From: Fimenecus sp045593555
Lineage (GTDB): Bacteria > Bacillota > Clostridia > Oscillospirales > Acutalibacteraceae
Direction: 5' to 3'
Length of the DNA: 64,000 nt
NCBI GenBank assembly: GCA_045593555.1
Contig: JAZNWU010000037.1
Span: 1-64,000, forward strand
Shown: positions 17,174 to 25,750 of the stretch, one piece after another
Layout of the letters: each line of letters starts with the position of its first letter
How positions within the stretch are numbered: the first letter of the stretch is position 1
Made by a program: the position numbers and the translations under genes
Notes under the pieces: model-generated
The model's input: the letters and a program-made list of their open reading frames with translations, nothing else
Databases searched by the model: none
What the model was told of the DNA's origin: nothing

Positions 17174-19459
17174 TTATGGATGTGTATATTTATATTTTCG
17201 CATTTTAGAATCAAGATTGTCGTTTAGATAACGAATTGCTTGACAAACCCCTTGTTTGCATCCAAACAAATTTCCGGTTTCGTTTAATACCTCTCCTAAG
17301 CAATATCCACCACAATGTTCTTTTGCTGTGCACATTTCACAATGTGCCATATTTTCGGTTGTTCTTTTACGTATGTATTCAATTTTATCTTCATAATAGC
17401 TAATTGTCTTATTTGAATCATCCCACTTACCATATATTAGCGGTGACATATGATTTCTATCTTCACCGAACAAAGCCATATCACAAGCAGATACATAACC
17501 ATCAGTAGTAAGATGTGGCACAGGCAAACATGCTCTACAATGCTTATTTACAGAGTCGTTAAAATTGCAAGTTAATATGCTACCATAAAACATACCCTTA
17601 CTATATGCATATTGTGTTGCTTTTAGGAATTCTTTTGCGAATGTCATTGTATCAAATTCATTTTCAATCGTTAAGGCAGATTCACCAACTGATGGGAAAA
17701 TAGGGTCAACCCATATATCTCTAATACCTAAACTATAAAAATAGTCAATCATTTCAATTTGCTTCAAGACGTTTTCCACAGTTATTGTCGCACGTATTCC
17801 AACAAATGACTTACTGTCTGAATCATGCAAAATTCGAATATTTTTTTCTATTACTTTAGAGGTCTTTCTTTTATCGTCCTTACTCAAAAAAGGTCGATGC
17901 ATATCTTGAATTTCAGGAGTTCCGTCACAAGAAATCCAAATTATATCAATATTATTCTTCAGCCAAATTGCTACTGAATCCGAAAAAGCTCCATTTGTCT
18001 GTATTTCAAACGTAACTGCATCTCCACCTCTTTCGACAGAATATTTGTGAATTTTTTTCAATAAATCAAATTCTACTGTTGGTTCTCCTGCTCCAAAAAA
18101 TCGCACATGACGCATATATTTCTTTGTGAAATAATCATCAATTCCCTTTTTCACAAAATCAAATGATATTGTTTGATTTTTATGTTCATTTTGATTTTTG
18201 TTTGTAAAACAATAATCACAATTTAAATTGCATTTTGTTGTTACAAAAATTGAAATCATTTCTTTTTTACAGTGAGACCAGGCAATATTTTCTAAATACT
18301 CTTTTAATGGTTTAGCATATTTTTTAATATTTTTAAATGTCATTGTAATCTCATCTATAATTTGAGAGTCTAAAATCGGTTTTGCACGTCTTCCAGATTC
18401 AGGATCTTCGTCTAATAAAACTATTTTGTCATCAGAAGAATTTATCATAATAAAGCCATTCCCAGCCTGTTCAAGTAACATAGGGTCTTTTTGCTGTAAC
18501 ACCTCTTTTTCTACTACATATGAATGTATGTACGTTGATCTGTCACCTAAAGTTAAATGATTTTTAATTTGAGGCATAGTTTTTAATCTATGAGCTTCGT
18601 TTCGGTTGACAATAAAAATACGCTCTAGGTTCACCCTTCTTTTTACAGCATCTTGATTATCTTTCCAAAAATTTTTTTCATCTTCAGAATCGTCCCATTC
18701 ACTTTTTAGCATTACAGAAAGTGCGTTTATATCGGCCCCTATATATGTTTTGGAAATTATTATATGCAATAAATCATAAAAATTTTTATTATTCAAATCA
18801 TCTGGAGCTAAATTGTATCTATGAAGAAAAAACAATGAATCTATTGCATCTGCAATAATATTATCTCGTTTATCCATCAGATAAGGGACTTTCATCCCGT
18901 TGTAGAGTTCAATCAATTTTTGAATATTTGCATTTAATTGAGTTTTTTCATTTAGCAAAGGTAATATCGTATTCATGACATCCGATGTAAACTTCCTTAA
19001 AAGTTCAGCAATATCTCCATATTCTCCATATACTTGATTTAATTTCTCTGAAATATATGTTTTTAATTCCAAAACATCTTGTATATTTTTAACATCCTGA
19101 AAACTAATTTTATCTGTAGTACCAGTTTCTGTTTTTTTAAAATATGTAAAAACTTTTAAAAACTCTTTTCTTTCAATTTGTTCACATGCTACTTTGAATT
19201 CTTTATAAGTATTCTTTCCAATTCGTTTTCCAAAGAGAAAGAATACCATATCCGATGATATAAGTAATTTGTTATACTCGTTTTGTTTTTCTGAAAATCC
19301 TGATGAAAAATCTACAGATTGTAACTCCCACATTATTGGTGATAATTCAACTTCAAAATTACGGGTTATTCTGCTAACAGTTTCTAAAAATTCTTTTAGA
19401 GTATCTCTTTCTTCTTTTTCATCACCTGATGATGCAATAAATATTTTGAATTTTCTCAT
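17174..19459 (-). CDS. DUF4062/TIR-like N-terminal domain fused to radical SAM-SPASM enzyme
   Basis: This 761-aa protein combines domains not usually found together. Residues 1-110 (KFKIFIASSGDEKEERDTL ... LISSDMVFFLFGKRIG) resemble DUF4062, a TIR/deoxyribosyltransferase-like fold common at the N terminus of immune STAND proteins. Residues 170-395 are helical and of unknown family. C410-x3-C414-x2-C417 (CNLNCDYC) starts a radical SAM domain with FFGAGEPT and WISCDGTPE. The C-terminal SPASM region holds further Cys clusters (CRACLP, CEMCTAKEHCGGYC, CKQGVC) for auxiliary Fe-S clusters, typical of peptide-modifying maturases. The ATG follows AAAGGAGT. It is a single gene on its own LytTR-type promoter. 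An immune role is inferred from domain and location; the substrate is unknown. Confidence 0.8.
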   Translation of the reverse strand: MRKFKIFIASSGDEKEERDTLKEFLETVSRITRNFEVELSPIMWELQSVDFSSGFSEKQNEYNKLLISSDMVFFLFGKRIGKNTYKEFKVACEQIERKEFLKVFTYFKKTETGTTDKISFQDVKNIQDVLELKTYISEKLNQVYGEYGDIAELLRKFTSDVMNTILPLLNEKTQLNANIQKLIELYNGMKVPYLMDKRDNIIADAIDSLFFLHRYNLAPDDLNNKNFYDLLHIIISKTYIGADINALSVMLKSEWDDSEDEKNFWKDNQDAVKRRVNLERIFIVNRNEAHRLKTMPQIKNHLTLGDRSTYIHSYVVEKEVLQQKDPMLLEQAGNGFIMINSSDDKIVLLDEDPESGRRAKPILDSQIIDEITMTFKNIKKYAKPLKEYLENIAWSHCKKEMISIFVTTKCNLNCDYCFTNKNQNEHKNQTISFDFVKKGIDDYFTKKYMRHVRFFGAGEPTVEFDLLKKIHKYSVERGGDAVTFEIQTNGAFSDSVAIWLKNNIDIIWISCDGTPEIQDMHRPFLSKDDKRKTSKVIEKNIRILHDSDSKSFVGIRATITVENVLKQIEMIDYFYSLGIRDIWVDPIFPSVGESALTIENEFDTMTFAKEFLKATQYAYSKGMFYGSILTCNFNDSVNKHCRACLPVPHLTTDGYVSACDMALFGEDRNHMSPLIYGKWDDSNKTISYYEDKIEYIRKRTTENMAHCEMCTAKEHCGGYCLGEVLNETGNLFGCKQGVCQAIRYLNDNLDSKMRKYKYTHP

Positions 19460-19542
19460 TGGTCATACTCCTTTATATTAAGATTAAACTATGCAAATTA
19501 CTTTGTTTTTTCAATGGTCCGTTTCTATTTATTTCATAAGTA

Positions 19543-19611
19543 ATTTTACATCTTATTAAGTTTAAGTCTCAATAATATATACAAAAATGCGTCAAATTTC
19601 GACAAAAACGC
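19543..19611 (-). promoter_or_regulatory. LytTR-type direct repeats and -10 of the DUF4062/radical SAM gene
   Basis: On the minus strand GCGTTTTTGT (19611-19602) and GCATTTTTGT (19590-19581) start 21 bp apart. A TAAAAT box (19548-19543) lies 42 nt from the start of the second repeat. The same geometry occurs at five other promoters in this element. Confidence 0.65.
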
Positions 19612-19684
19612 TTGTTTTCAAATAACATATTAAACTAAATATTTACCTTGATAAAGAAGATAATAGATAATTTTGAAAAACTAA

Positions 19685-19733
19685 AAATTTAAAGGCAGTA
19701 AGATTCTTTATGTTTCTTACTGCCTTTAAATTT
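19685..19733. terminator. Perfect 18-bp inverted repeat, bidirectional terminator-like
   Basis: AAATTTAAAGGCAGTAAG (19685-19702) is exactly complementary to 19716-19733, with a 13-nt loop. It separates the divergent defence genes from the TnpV remnant. Confidence 0.7.
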
Positions 19734-19739
19734 GATTTA

Positions 19740-19990
19740 ATTGTATATTATCTGTATAGATAATTTCTCTTGCCCGTGCTTGAGTATCAATGCCGGCAAG
19801 ACACTGCCACAATTTACCTTCTGCGAGCAGAGTTGTAAATACAATCTTTTTGATGTTTCAAAAGATAGTCCTTGTACATAATTCCCTATTTGTCGAGAGA
19901 TATTTTTTCGGCAGGATTAAGGCCCGGTAAATAAAATCTTTGTGAAGGGGATAGTTGATATCTGTCTGTTCGTTTATATAGTGCTTTTTG
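19740..19990 (-). pseudogene. tnpV: Remnant of a TnpV-like transposon protein
   Basis: On the minus strand, frames broken by stops and shifts still read YLPGLNPAEKISLDK, then MYKDYLLKHQK, then LLAEGKLWQCLAGIDTQA and REIIYTD. This follows the order of the conserved pieces of TnpV, the small protein of Tn4451-like elements. It cannot be translated as one protein. It suggests that an older mobile element brought part of this island. Confidence 0.5.
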
Positions 19991-20098
19991 ACACAAAATA
20001 GTATTATTTATTTTTGTAACTCTATTGTATAAATTAAAGGAGTTCTTACCGAACATGTGGAGGATTTGTATAATGATGTACAAAAAGTCGAAAATTAA

Positions 20099-20166
20099 GC
20101 ATTTTTGTCGAAAAAAGGAGCGTTTTTGTAAAGTGGATTGAGACAAATGATTATGAGGGATACAAT
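20099..20166 (+). promoter_or_regulatory. LytTR-type direct repeats and -10 of the nuclease-NACHT gene
   Basis: GCATTTTTGT (20099-20108) and GCGTTTTTGT (20120-20129) start 21 bp apart. TACAAT (20161-20166) begins exactly 41 nt after the start of the second repeat. The leader to the ATG is about 110 nt. This mirrors the promoter of the divergent DUF4062/radical SAM gene. Confidence 0.7.
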
Positions 20167-20285
20167 TATAGTGTATAAGTATATATCAAATAGTATTGTG
20201 TGCATGAAGTATTACTTTTTCTAAAATAAAGATTTAGTATTTGTTATGATATTATATTTGAAGGGTAATTTTTTAGGAGGTTTTT

Positions 20286-23200
20286 ATGAGTTACATATTA
20301 GATAATCTTGGGGCAAGAAATTTTGAACATTTAGTACAAGCATTAAGTAAAAAAATAATTGGGGAAGGGGTAAGTATATTCGGAGCTGGTCCAGATGGAC
20401 AAAGAGAAGCAACTTTCAATGGAAAGGCACCTTATCCAAGTAGTTCCGATTCTTGGGAGGGATATTGGATTATTCAAGCAAAGTTTAAAGAACCAAATAC
20501 TAAAAAAGCGGATTACCTTTGGTTAAAAGACAGTTTTGAATCAGAAATGAATAATTTCAAAGAAAAAAAGGCGGCTGGGAAGCGCCTTCCGGACAATTAT
20601 CTTTTTTTCACAAATATAGTGTTAACTCCAGTTGCCGAAAAAGGAATAAAAGATAAAATTGATAGTGTTTCAGAACAGTATAAAACTCTAATTCCTAATA
20701 TACACATAATAGGTGCTGATGATATAACAAAATTTTTAGATGGACATAGAGATGTTGCGACTTCTTATTCTAGTTATATTCTATCGGGAGATATTCTATC
20801 TCGTTTATATGAACATGTTACTAATCATGAAATGGAGAGACAGAATGCATTCTTTCGTTATTTGTCACAAGCATTTGATGATGACTATTGCTCAAGAATG
20901 GAGCAAGCAGGTAAGGTTACAGATGAAAAAATTTCGATTGACAAAGTATATATAGATTTAAACTTTAAATTTGAAGAAACAGAAAATGAAGGCAGATTTA
21001 TTGCACATGCCATCAATGTGGGAAATAAAATAAATCGTTTCTCTACTTTAGATAGTCAAAAAGTAATTTCAAACAACAAAATTGACAATACAAACAAATA
21101 TGTTTTAAAAGGCTCGGCAGGTCAAGGTAAATCAACTGTATGTCAATTCTTAGCACAAATCTATCGTGCTACATTTATTAATAATTTTGCAGAAGTGTTT
21201 AGTCACAAAACTCAAAACTTTATAAGTAGGATATGTGCAGACGGTATTTCTTTGCCTACTTGTCGTCGTGTTCCCATTCGCATCGAATTACGTCTTTATT
21301 CTTCTTGGATAATTAACAGGCAAAAAGAAAATAAATCAATTGATTTAGTAACATATATATCTTCTATTATAGCGGACAAGTCTTCCCAAAAATTTGATAA
21401 TGAGACATTAAGGTTGTATTTTAAAAAATATTCTTGGGCGTTTTTCTTTGATGGGTTAGATGAAGTTCCCGAAACCTCTAACAGAAAGGAATTGATGGAC
21501 GAAATAAACCGTTTTATGGAAATTGAGTTGCGTCAAGCAGATACAGATGCTTTGTTTTTTGCAACCACTCGTCCTGAAGGGTATGTTGGTGAATTTAGCA
21601 AATCAAATTTTACTCATATAGATTTAATACCTCTGGATCGCTCTAGTTGTTTTGAGTATTTAAATAAACTCTTAACAGCTATTGAAGATGATAGTACAAA
21701 GCGCAATAATTATTTAGAAATCCTAAATCAAGGGTTGGATAATGAACAAATTGCTTTTATGATGAAAACTCCTTTGCAAGCTACGATTATTGCTATACTT
21801 GTACGTGCAGGTGGTGAACCACCTCATGATAAATATTCTCTTTTTAAAGAATACTTTGATATTATTTTAAAAAGAGAAAAACAAAAAGGTATGGGTTCAA
21901 TTTTAAATAGTAATCAAGATCTTGTAGAAGGTGTTTATTATCTTTTAGGTTACGAATTACAAAAACGTTCGTCAACCACAGAAGGAAGTGATGCACTAAT
22001 ATCTTTAAACCGTATGAAGGAGTTGATAAAAGAAAAATTATATATAGACGGTATAGATGAAACTGCACCTAATTATAATGATTTGCTGAATGAAACATAT
22101 TCTATAGTTGTACATAGAATTAACTTTGCTTCAGAAATAAAAGAAGGTTATATCGGTTTTTCTATTCGCTCAATGCAAGAATTTCTCGCTGCGGTGCACA
22201 TTGTTATAACCTTTGACGATGTGAAGTTACGAACAGTTTTAAAAGATTTGGCAAAAAGTTCATATTGGAAAAATACATTTATCTTTTTGGTAGAATGTAT
22301 CGCAAAGATAAAGGGGTATTATTTGGATCATTTAATTGATACTGTATTGGGTGAATTAAATGGAAGCGACACTAACTCAGAAGAAATGTGTGAAACAAAA
22401 AGTGTATACTATGGTTCTCAAGTTGCATTTACACTATTGACAAATAATATTTTCAAAAACATACCTAAATATGAAAATAAGTTGTGTAAATACATTGAAA
22501 AATATAGCAAATTAGAGTTTTGGGATAATATGTCATCCGTTTTAACTATGTCAGACAAAGTTAAAACAGAGTTAACAGATTATATTATAAATAAAGATTG
22601 TCCGACCAATGCAGATTTTGCTTTGGCAGCACTTTTAATTCAAGATAAAAAGAACAAATTAAGGTTACAAGGTTTTTCGCAAAAACATGCTTCGAATATA
22701 GCTACTCAATATTTTGAGATATCCAGTTCTTCTTGTCCTGAAGAACTTTACGAAATTGTTTCAGTTGCAATCAACAGTGGTACAGTTTTGGAAATTAATT
22801 TAACACAAATTAATGATATAATATTGAATATAAATAACCTTACATCTGATAAAGCAAAAGAAACAATCTTTAAAATAGCTGTAAAAAGTTTACTAAAACA
22901 AGATCTATTTATAGAAAGAAATCTAGAAGTTCTAAATGAGTATTTAGAATGTGATTTTTCATTAATATGTAATATTTATCGTTTTTCAGAAAAACAAATA
23001 GAAATTACGGAGTATCTAAAACTTAATTGTGGCATTCCAGAAATAGACGAATCTAAATTTCATAAACTCATTACTTATGCTGATCAGTATGGGTTAAGTG
23101 GATTGTCCTTGATTTTAAAAACAATTGCTAGTTCAAGTACAGATAAATATATTTACTTTTTTAATAACATAAGCAAATATAAAAATGAGGTTTATATGTA

Positions 23201-24179
23201 TAATGAAGAATCGTTAATTATGCAAAATGGACTTATGTGGAAATTGTGGCAACGCTCTCATTGTTTAGAACACCGTGATTCTAGCAAATTAATTGGAAGT
23301 AATATTGACATATTCAATCATTTTGAATCAATAAATAATTTGACAGACTTATTGAAAGAAGGTAAGACAAACTCACTTTTATATTCATTTTCAATAAGTA
23401 TCCCTGTAGAGCACTTTTTTGATTTTCATTCCAAAATGCTTGAATTATTGCCAGAATCAAAAATCACGGAAAATCCATTGGTTTGTTCAATCTTGTGTTT
23501 CTTGTTTGCTTTGCATTATGAACATGTTTATGCTAAAGAGCATTCTGATTCTAGAACGAAATCATTGGAATCATTAAATAGTTATAGTAACAAAGTTTTC
23601 GAATATTCACAAGTAGAAAATGATTTCGCATGGTGGACAAGGAATTTGTGGTGGATATTTTTCTTTAATTTGCAGGGTAAAGATTTTAATAAATATTCCA
23701 ATTTATCGTTTGCTATTCCAGAGTATTCAAAGAATATAGGTAAATATTTTAGGTTTAGCAATAAAGACTCGGCGAAAATGCTTAAGAATTTAGCACTATA
23801 TCTTTATTCTACAGAAAATCTCACTGCTTTTGAATTTTTATATGACTTTGTGTTATTAAGTTTAGATTTTGAAACATTACAAGAAACTGATTGGAGTACC
23901 TTAGATTGTTTCAATCAACCAAGAATTTGTTGTTTGAAGGAAATGTCGAAAGCAAAAACAAAAGAAGACGTCACAAAAAATCTTCTACCTTTATTAAATG
24001 ATGAAAATGCCAATTCTTTGGTTTTAGATTTGTCATTAAGACTTGAATTGCCTGAATGTTTTTTGCCGTTGTATATTCATTATCTCGAAAAATATAGAAT
24101 TGAAAATAATATTGATTATGTCAAGAAATTTGAGAGAAAAATTAGAGACAACATTGCAAAAATGCCAGTGAATATTTGA
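20286..24179 (+). CDS. Nuclease-NACHT STAND ATPase (Avs-like antiviral protein)
   Basis: This 1297-aa protein begins with an Mrr-like PD-(D/E)xK nuclease (GPDGQRE at 35-41, QAKFK at 64-68). A NACHT ATPase follows with Walker A GSAGQGKST (276-284) and Walker B FFFDGLDEVPE (386-396). After residue 650 it is a long helical repeat region, in the position of the sensor domain of STAND proteins. Known relatives (Avs, bNACHT) bind a phage protein, oligomerise and cut DNA, causing abortive infection. The ATG follows TAGGAGG. It is transcribed alone from a LytTR-type promoter. Confidence 0.85.
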   Translation: MSYILDNLGARNFEHLVQALSKKIIGEGVSIFGAGPDGQREATFNGKAPYPSSSDSWEGYWIIQAKFKEPNTKKADYLWLKDSFESEMNNFKEKKAAGKRLPDNYLFFTNIVLTPVAEKGIKDKIDSVSEQYKTLIPNIHIIGADDITKFLDGHRDVATSYSSYILSGDILSRLYEHVTNHEMERQNAFFRYLSQAFDDDYCSRMEQAGKVTDEKISIDKVYIDLNFKFEETENEGRFIAHAINVGNKINRFSTLDSQKVISNNKIDNTNKYVLKGSAGQGKSTVCQFLAQIYRATFINNFAEVFSHKTQNFISRICADGISLPTCRRVPIRIELRLYSSWIINRQKENKSIDLVTYISSIIADKSSQKFDNETLRLYFKKYSWAFFFDGLDEVPETSNRKELMDEINRFMEIELRQADTDALFFATTRPEGYVGEFSKSNFTHIDLIPLDRSSCFEYLNKLLTAIEDDSTKRNNYLEILNQGLDNEQIAFMMKTPLQATIIAILVRAGGEPPHDKYSLFKEYFDIILKREKQKGMGSILNSNQDLVEGVYYLLGYELQKRSSTTEGSDALISLNRMKELIKEKLYIDGIDETAPNYNDLLNETYSIVVHRINFASEIKEGYIGFSIRSMQEFLAAVHIVITFDDVKLRTVLKDLAKSSYWKNTFIFLVECIAKIKGYYLDHLIDTVLGELNGSDTNSEEMCETKSVYYGSQVAFTLLTNNIFKNIPKYENKLCKYIEKYSKLEFWDNMSSVLTMSDKVKTELTDYIINKDCPTNADFALAALLIQDKKNKLRLQGFSQKHASNIATQYFEISSSSCPEELYEIVSVAINSGTVLEINLTQINDIILNINNLTSDKAKETIFKIAVKSLLKQDLFIERNLEVLNEYLECDFSLICNIYRFSEKQIEITEYLKLNCGIPEIDESKFHKLITYADQYGLSGLSLILKTIASSSTDKYIYFFNNISKYKNEVYMYNEESLIMQNGLMWKLWQRSHCLEHRDSSKLIGSNIDIFNHFESINNLTDLLKEGKTNSLLYSFSISIPVEHFFDFHSKMLELLPESKITENPLVCSILCFLFALHYEHVYAKEHSDSRTKSLESLNSYSNKVFEYSQVENDFAWWTRNLWWIFFFNLQGKDFNKYSNLSFAIPEYSKNIGKYFRFSNKDSAKMLKNLALYLYSTENLTAFEFLYDFVLLSLDFETLQETDWSTLDCFNQPRICCLKEMSKAKTKEDVTKNLLPLLNDENANSLVLDLSLRLELPECFLPLYIHYLEKYRIENNIDYVKKFERKIRDNIAKMPVNI

Positions 24180-24250
24180 ATGTATCAATAATTAAAAAAC
24201 CGTTTAATAAACATATTATTCTTGTATTCATTAATACGGTATTAAAACAA

Positions 24251-24293
24251 AAATCCGAATGCTTTACCAATAAGGTAAGGGTTCGGATTTCTT
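24251..24293. terminator. Terminator after nuclease-NACHT gene
   Basis: AAATCCGAA pairs with TTCGGATTT, and inside it CTTTACC pairs with GGTAAG, followed by CTTCT. The rest of 24294-24713 contains no frame or repeat that I can support. Confidence 0.75.
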
Positions 24294-24713
24294 CTGTGTG
24301 GTCAGCAAACTATGTCTAATGTATCAGGAAGTTTTTCTTGTCTATAATACTCCTCGCTAACGCTATCTTTTTTGCATTATTTTTTCAGAAAACTTCATAA
24401 GAAATGCAAGAGAAAAGAAAAAATACTGCACTTGTAGTGTTATTACTATGTTCGCTGGTGGTTAAGATACTGCCAACCTAAGATATGACACATATTATTG
24501 TTTTAATCAAATATTCAGGTTTATTACAATATAGATTTACCTCATATATTGTTGTTTTAATTTTGCTTTTAATAAAATAAATTACTCTTTATATAATTAT
24601 ACTTTTATTAAAGATATTTCCATAATAGAGAAATTACAATATTTCAAACAAAATGAAACCTACTTCTATAAAATGTATGATATTTTACATTGTTATATAT
24701 GTGCTCACATTTT

Positions 24714-25622
24714 TTATAGAATGTTTCTCAAATTATATTTATCCAACACCTCTTTTTTTCTTTCCGTTGTAATTTCTGTATAGATTTCCGTAATAGCAAC
24801 GCTACTGTGTCCTAATAACTCTTGTACTGAACGTAAATCTGCACCGTTTGATAATAGATTTGTTGCAAATGTATGACGCAAATAGTGTGGGGTAGAGGAG
24901 GGGTTAATCCCTGAGTTTGATTTAATTGTTTTATATATGTATTCAATTCCATGAATTCCTAGTTGATTGCCACAATGATTTACAAATAATTTACTAGTGG
25001 AGATATTCATTTCTTTTCTAATTTTTAACCACTCGTTAAGATTATCCCAAGTGCCATCACAAGAAATATAGATCAGACGTTGTTTGCGTCCTTTTCCGTG
25101 AATCAATAGTGTTTTTTCAGGCTCAATTATATCTTCTATCGATATAGCTGATGCTTCACCGATTCGAATTCCAGTACTTATTAGTATATCAATAAGTGCC
25201 AAATTTCTTGAAGTTCTTAATACTTCAGTATTACTTTTAGCTGAGTTTCTTTCTGCTGTTGCAGTTTTAAGAAGCTTGGCTATTTCAATTTTGGTTAAAG
25301 TTTTTGGTAGTCTTCGTTCCTTGCGAAACTTAAAGTGACATTTTTGATAGTAGTTTTCTACTATTAGATTTTTTTTATACAAATATTCGTAAAACATTTT
25401 TAGTGTTATCAGTTTGCGACTAATTGTTGTGTCGCACAAATGTTTATCCTGTGACAGGTGAGATACATATTTAACCAATAAATCATTATCAATGTTACCA
25501 TTACAAAATTTAATAAAGTCATTCAAATCAGAACTGTATGCCAAATAACTATATTCTGAAATATTCTTTGTCGATTTCATAATAGAAAGAAATTCTTCTG
25601 CATAAAAATTCAAATTTTCCAT
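24714..25622 (-). CDS. Tyrosine recombinase, probable invertase of the adjacent cassettes
   Basis: This 302-aa XerC/D-like recombinase has a SAM-like core-binding domain (residues 5-85) and a catalytic domain with all active-site residues: Arg in STGIRIGEA, Lys in the HGKGRKQR region, H-x-x-R in TPHYLRHTFA, His in LLGHSS and Tyr in TEIYTEI. It lies 70 bp from the first of four 27-bp inverted sites with 7-bp cores, matching tyrosine-recombinase chemistry, and is too far from the ICE end to be its integrase. I chose the ATG at 25622 because GAGGTG precedes it; the ATG at 25637 overlaps that site. Its SD lies in a long hairpin. Confidence 0.85.
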   Translation of the reverse strand: MENLNFYAEEFLSIMKSTKNISEYSYLAYSSDLNDFIKFCNGNIDNDLLVKYVSHLSQDKHLCDTTISRKLITLKMFYEYLYKKNLIVENYYQKCHFKFRKERRLPKTLTKIEIAKLLKTATAERNSAKSNTEVLRTSRNLALIDILISTGIRIGEASAISIEDIIEPEKTLLIHGKGRKQRLIYISCDGTWDNLNEWLKIRKEMNISTSKLFVNHCGNQLGIHGIEYIYKTIKSNSGINPSSTPHYLRHTFATNLLSNGADLRSVQELLGHSSVAITEIYTEITTERKKEVLDKYNLRNIL

Positions 25623-25630
25623 ATAAAAAC

Positions 25631-25682
25631 ACCTCATAATTTGATTAGATACGTACTATTTTATCAAATTATGAGGTCTTTT
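25631..25682. promoter_or_regulatory. 15-bp perfect stem covering the recombinase SD; terminator-like towards the right
   Basis: ACCTCATAATTTGAT (25631-25645) is mirrored exactly at 25663-25677. In the recombinase mRNA (minus strand) the arm contains GAGGTG, so folding would hide the ribosome binding site. Read on the plus strand the hairpin is followed by CTTTTGTTAGTTTT and could stop transcription entering cassette A from the left. Confidence 0.65.
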
Positions 25683-25691
25683 GTTAGTTTT

Positions 25692-25718
25692 CTTACAATA
25701 ACTATAAATTATTGTAAA
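25692..25718 (+). repeat. Inversion site A-left
   Basis: 27 bp: arm CTTACAATAA, core CTATAAA, arm TTATTGTAAA. It is an inverted copy of the site at 29949-29975 (25 of 27 bases). Confidence 0.85.
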
Positions 25719-25750
25719 TTTAAATAGCTATAAACAGAGGTGTATATATA

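Noticed and set aside
19886..20146. 86-codon open frame on the minus strand
   Set aside because: It contains only the first TnpV-like piece and upstream promoter DNA, including the direct repeats of the divergent gene; it is a relic, not a gene.
24714..25622. Tyrosine recombinase as integrase of a separate nested element
   Set aside because: No att-like direct repeats or second element boundary were seen around it, whereas four inverted sites with arms of recombinase type are adjacent.
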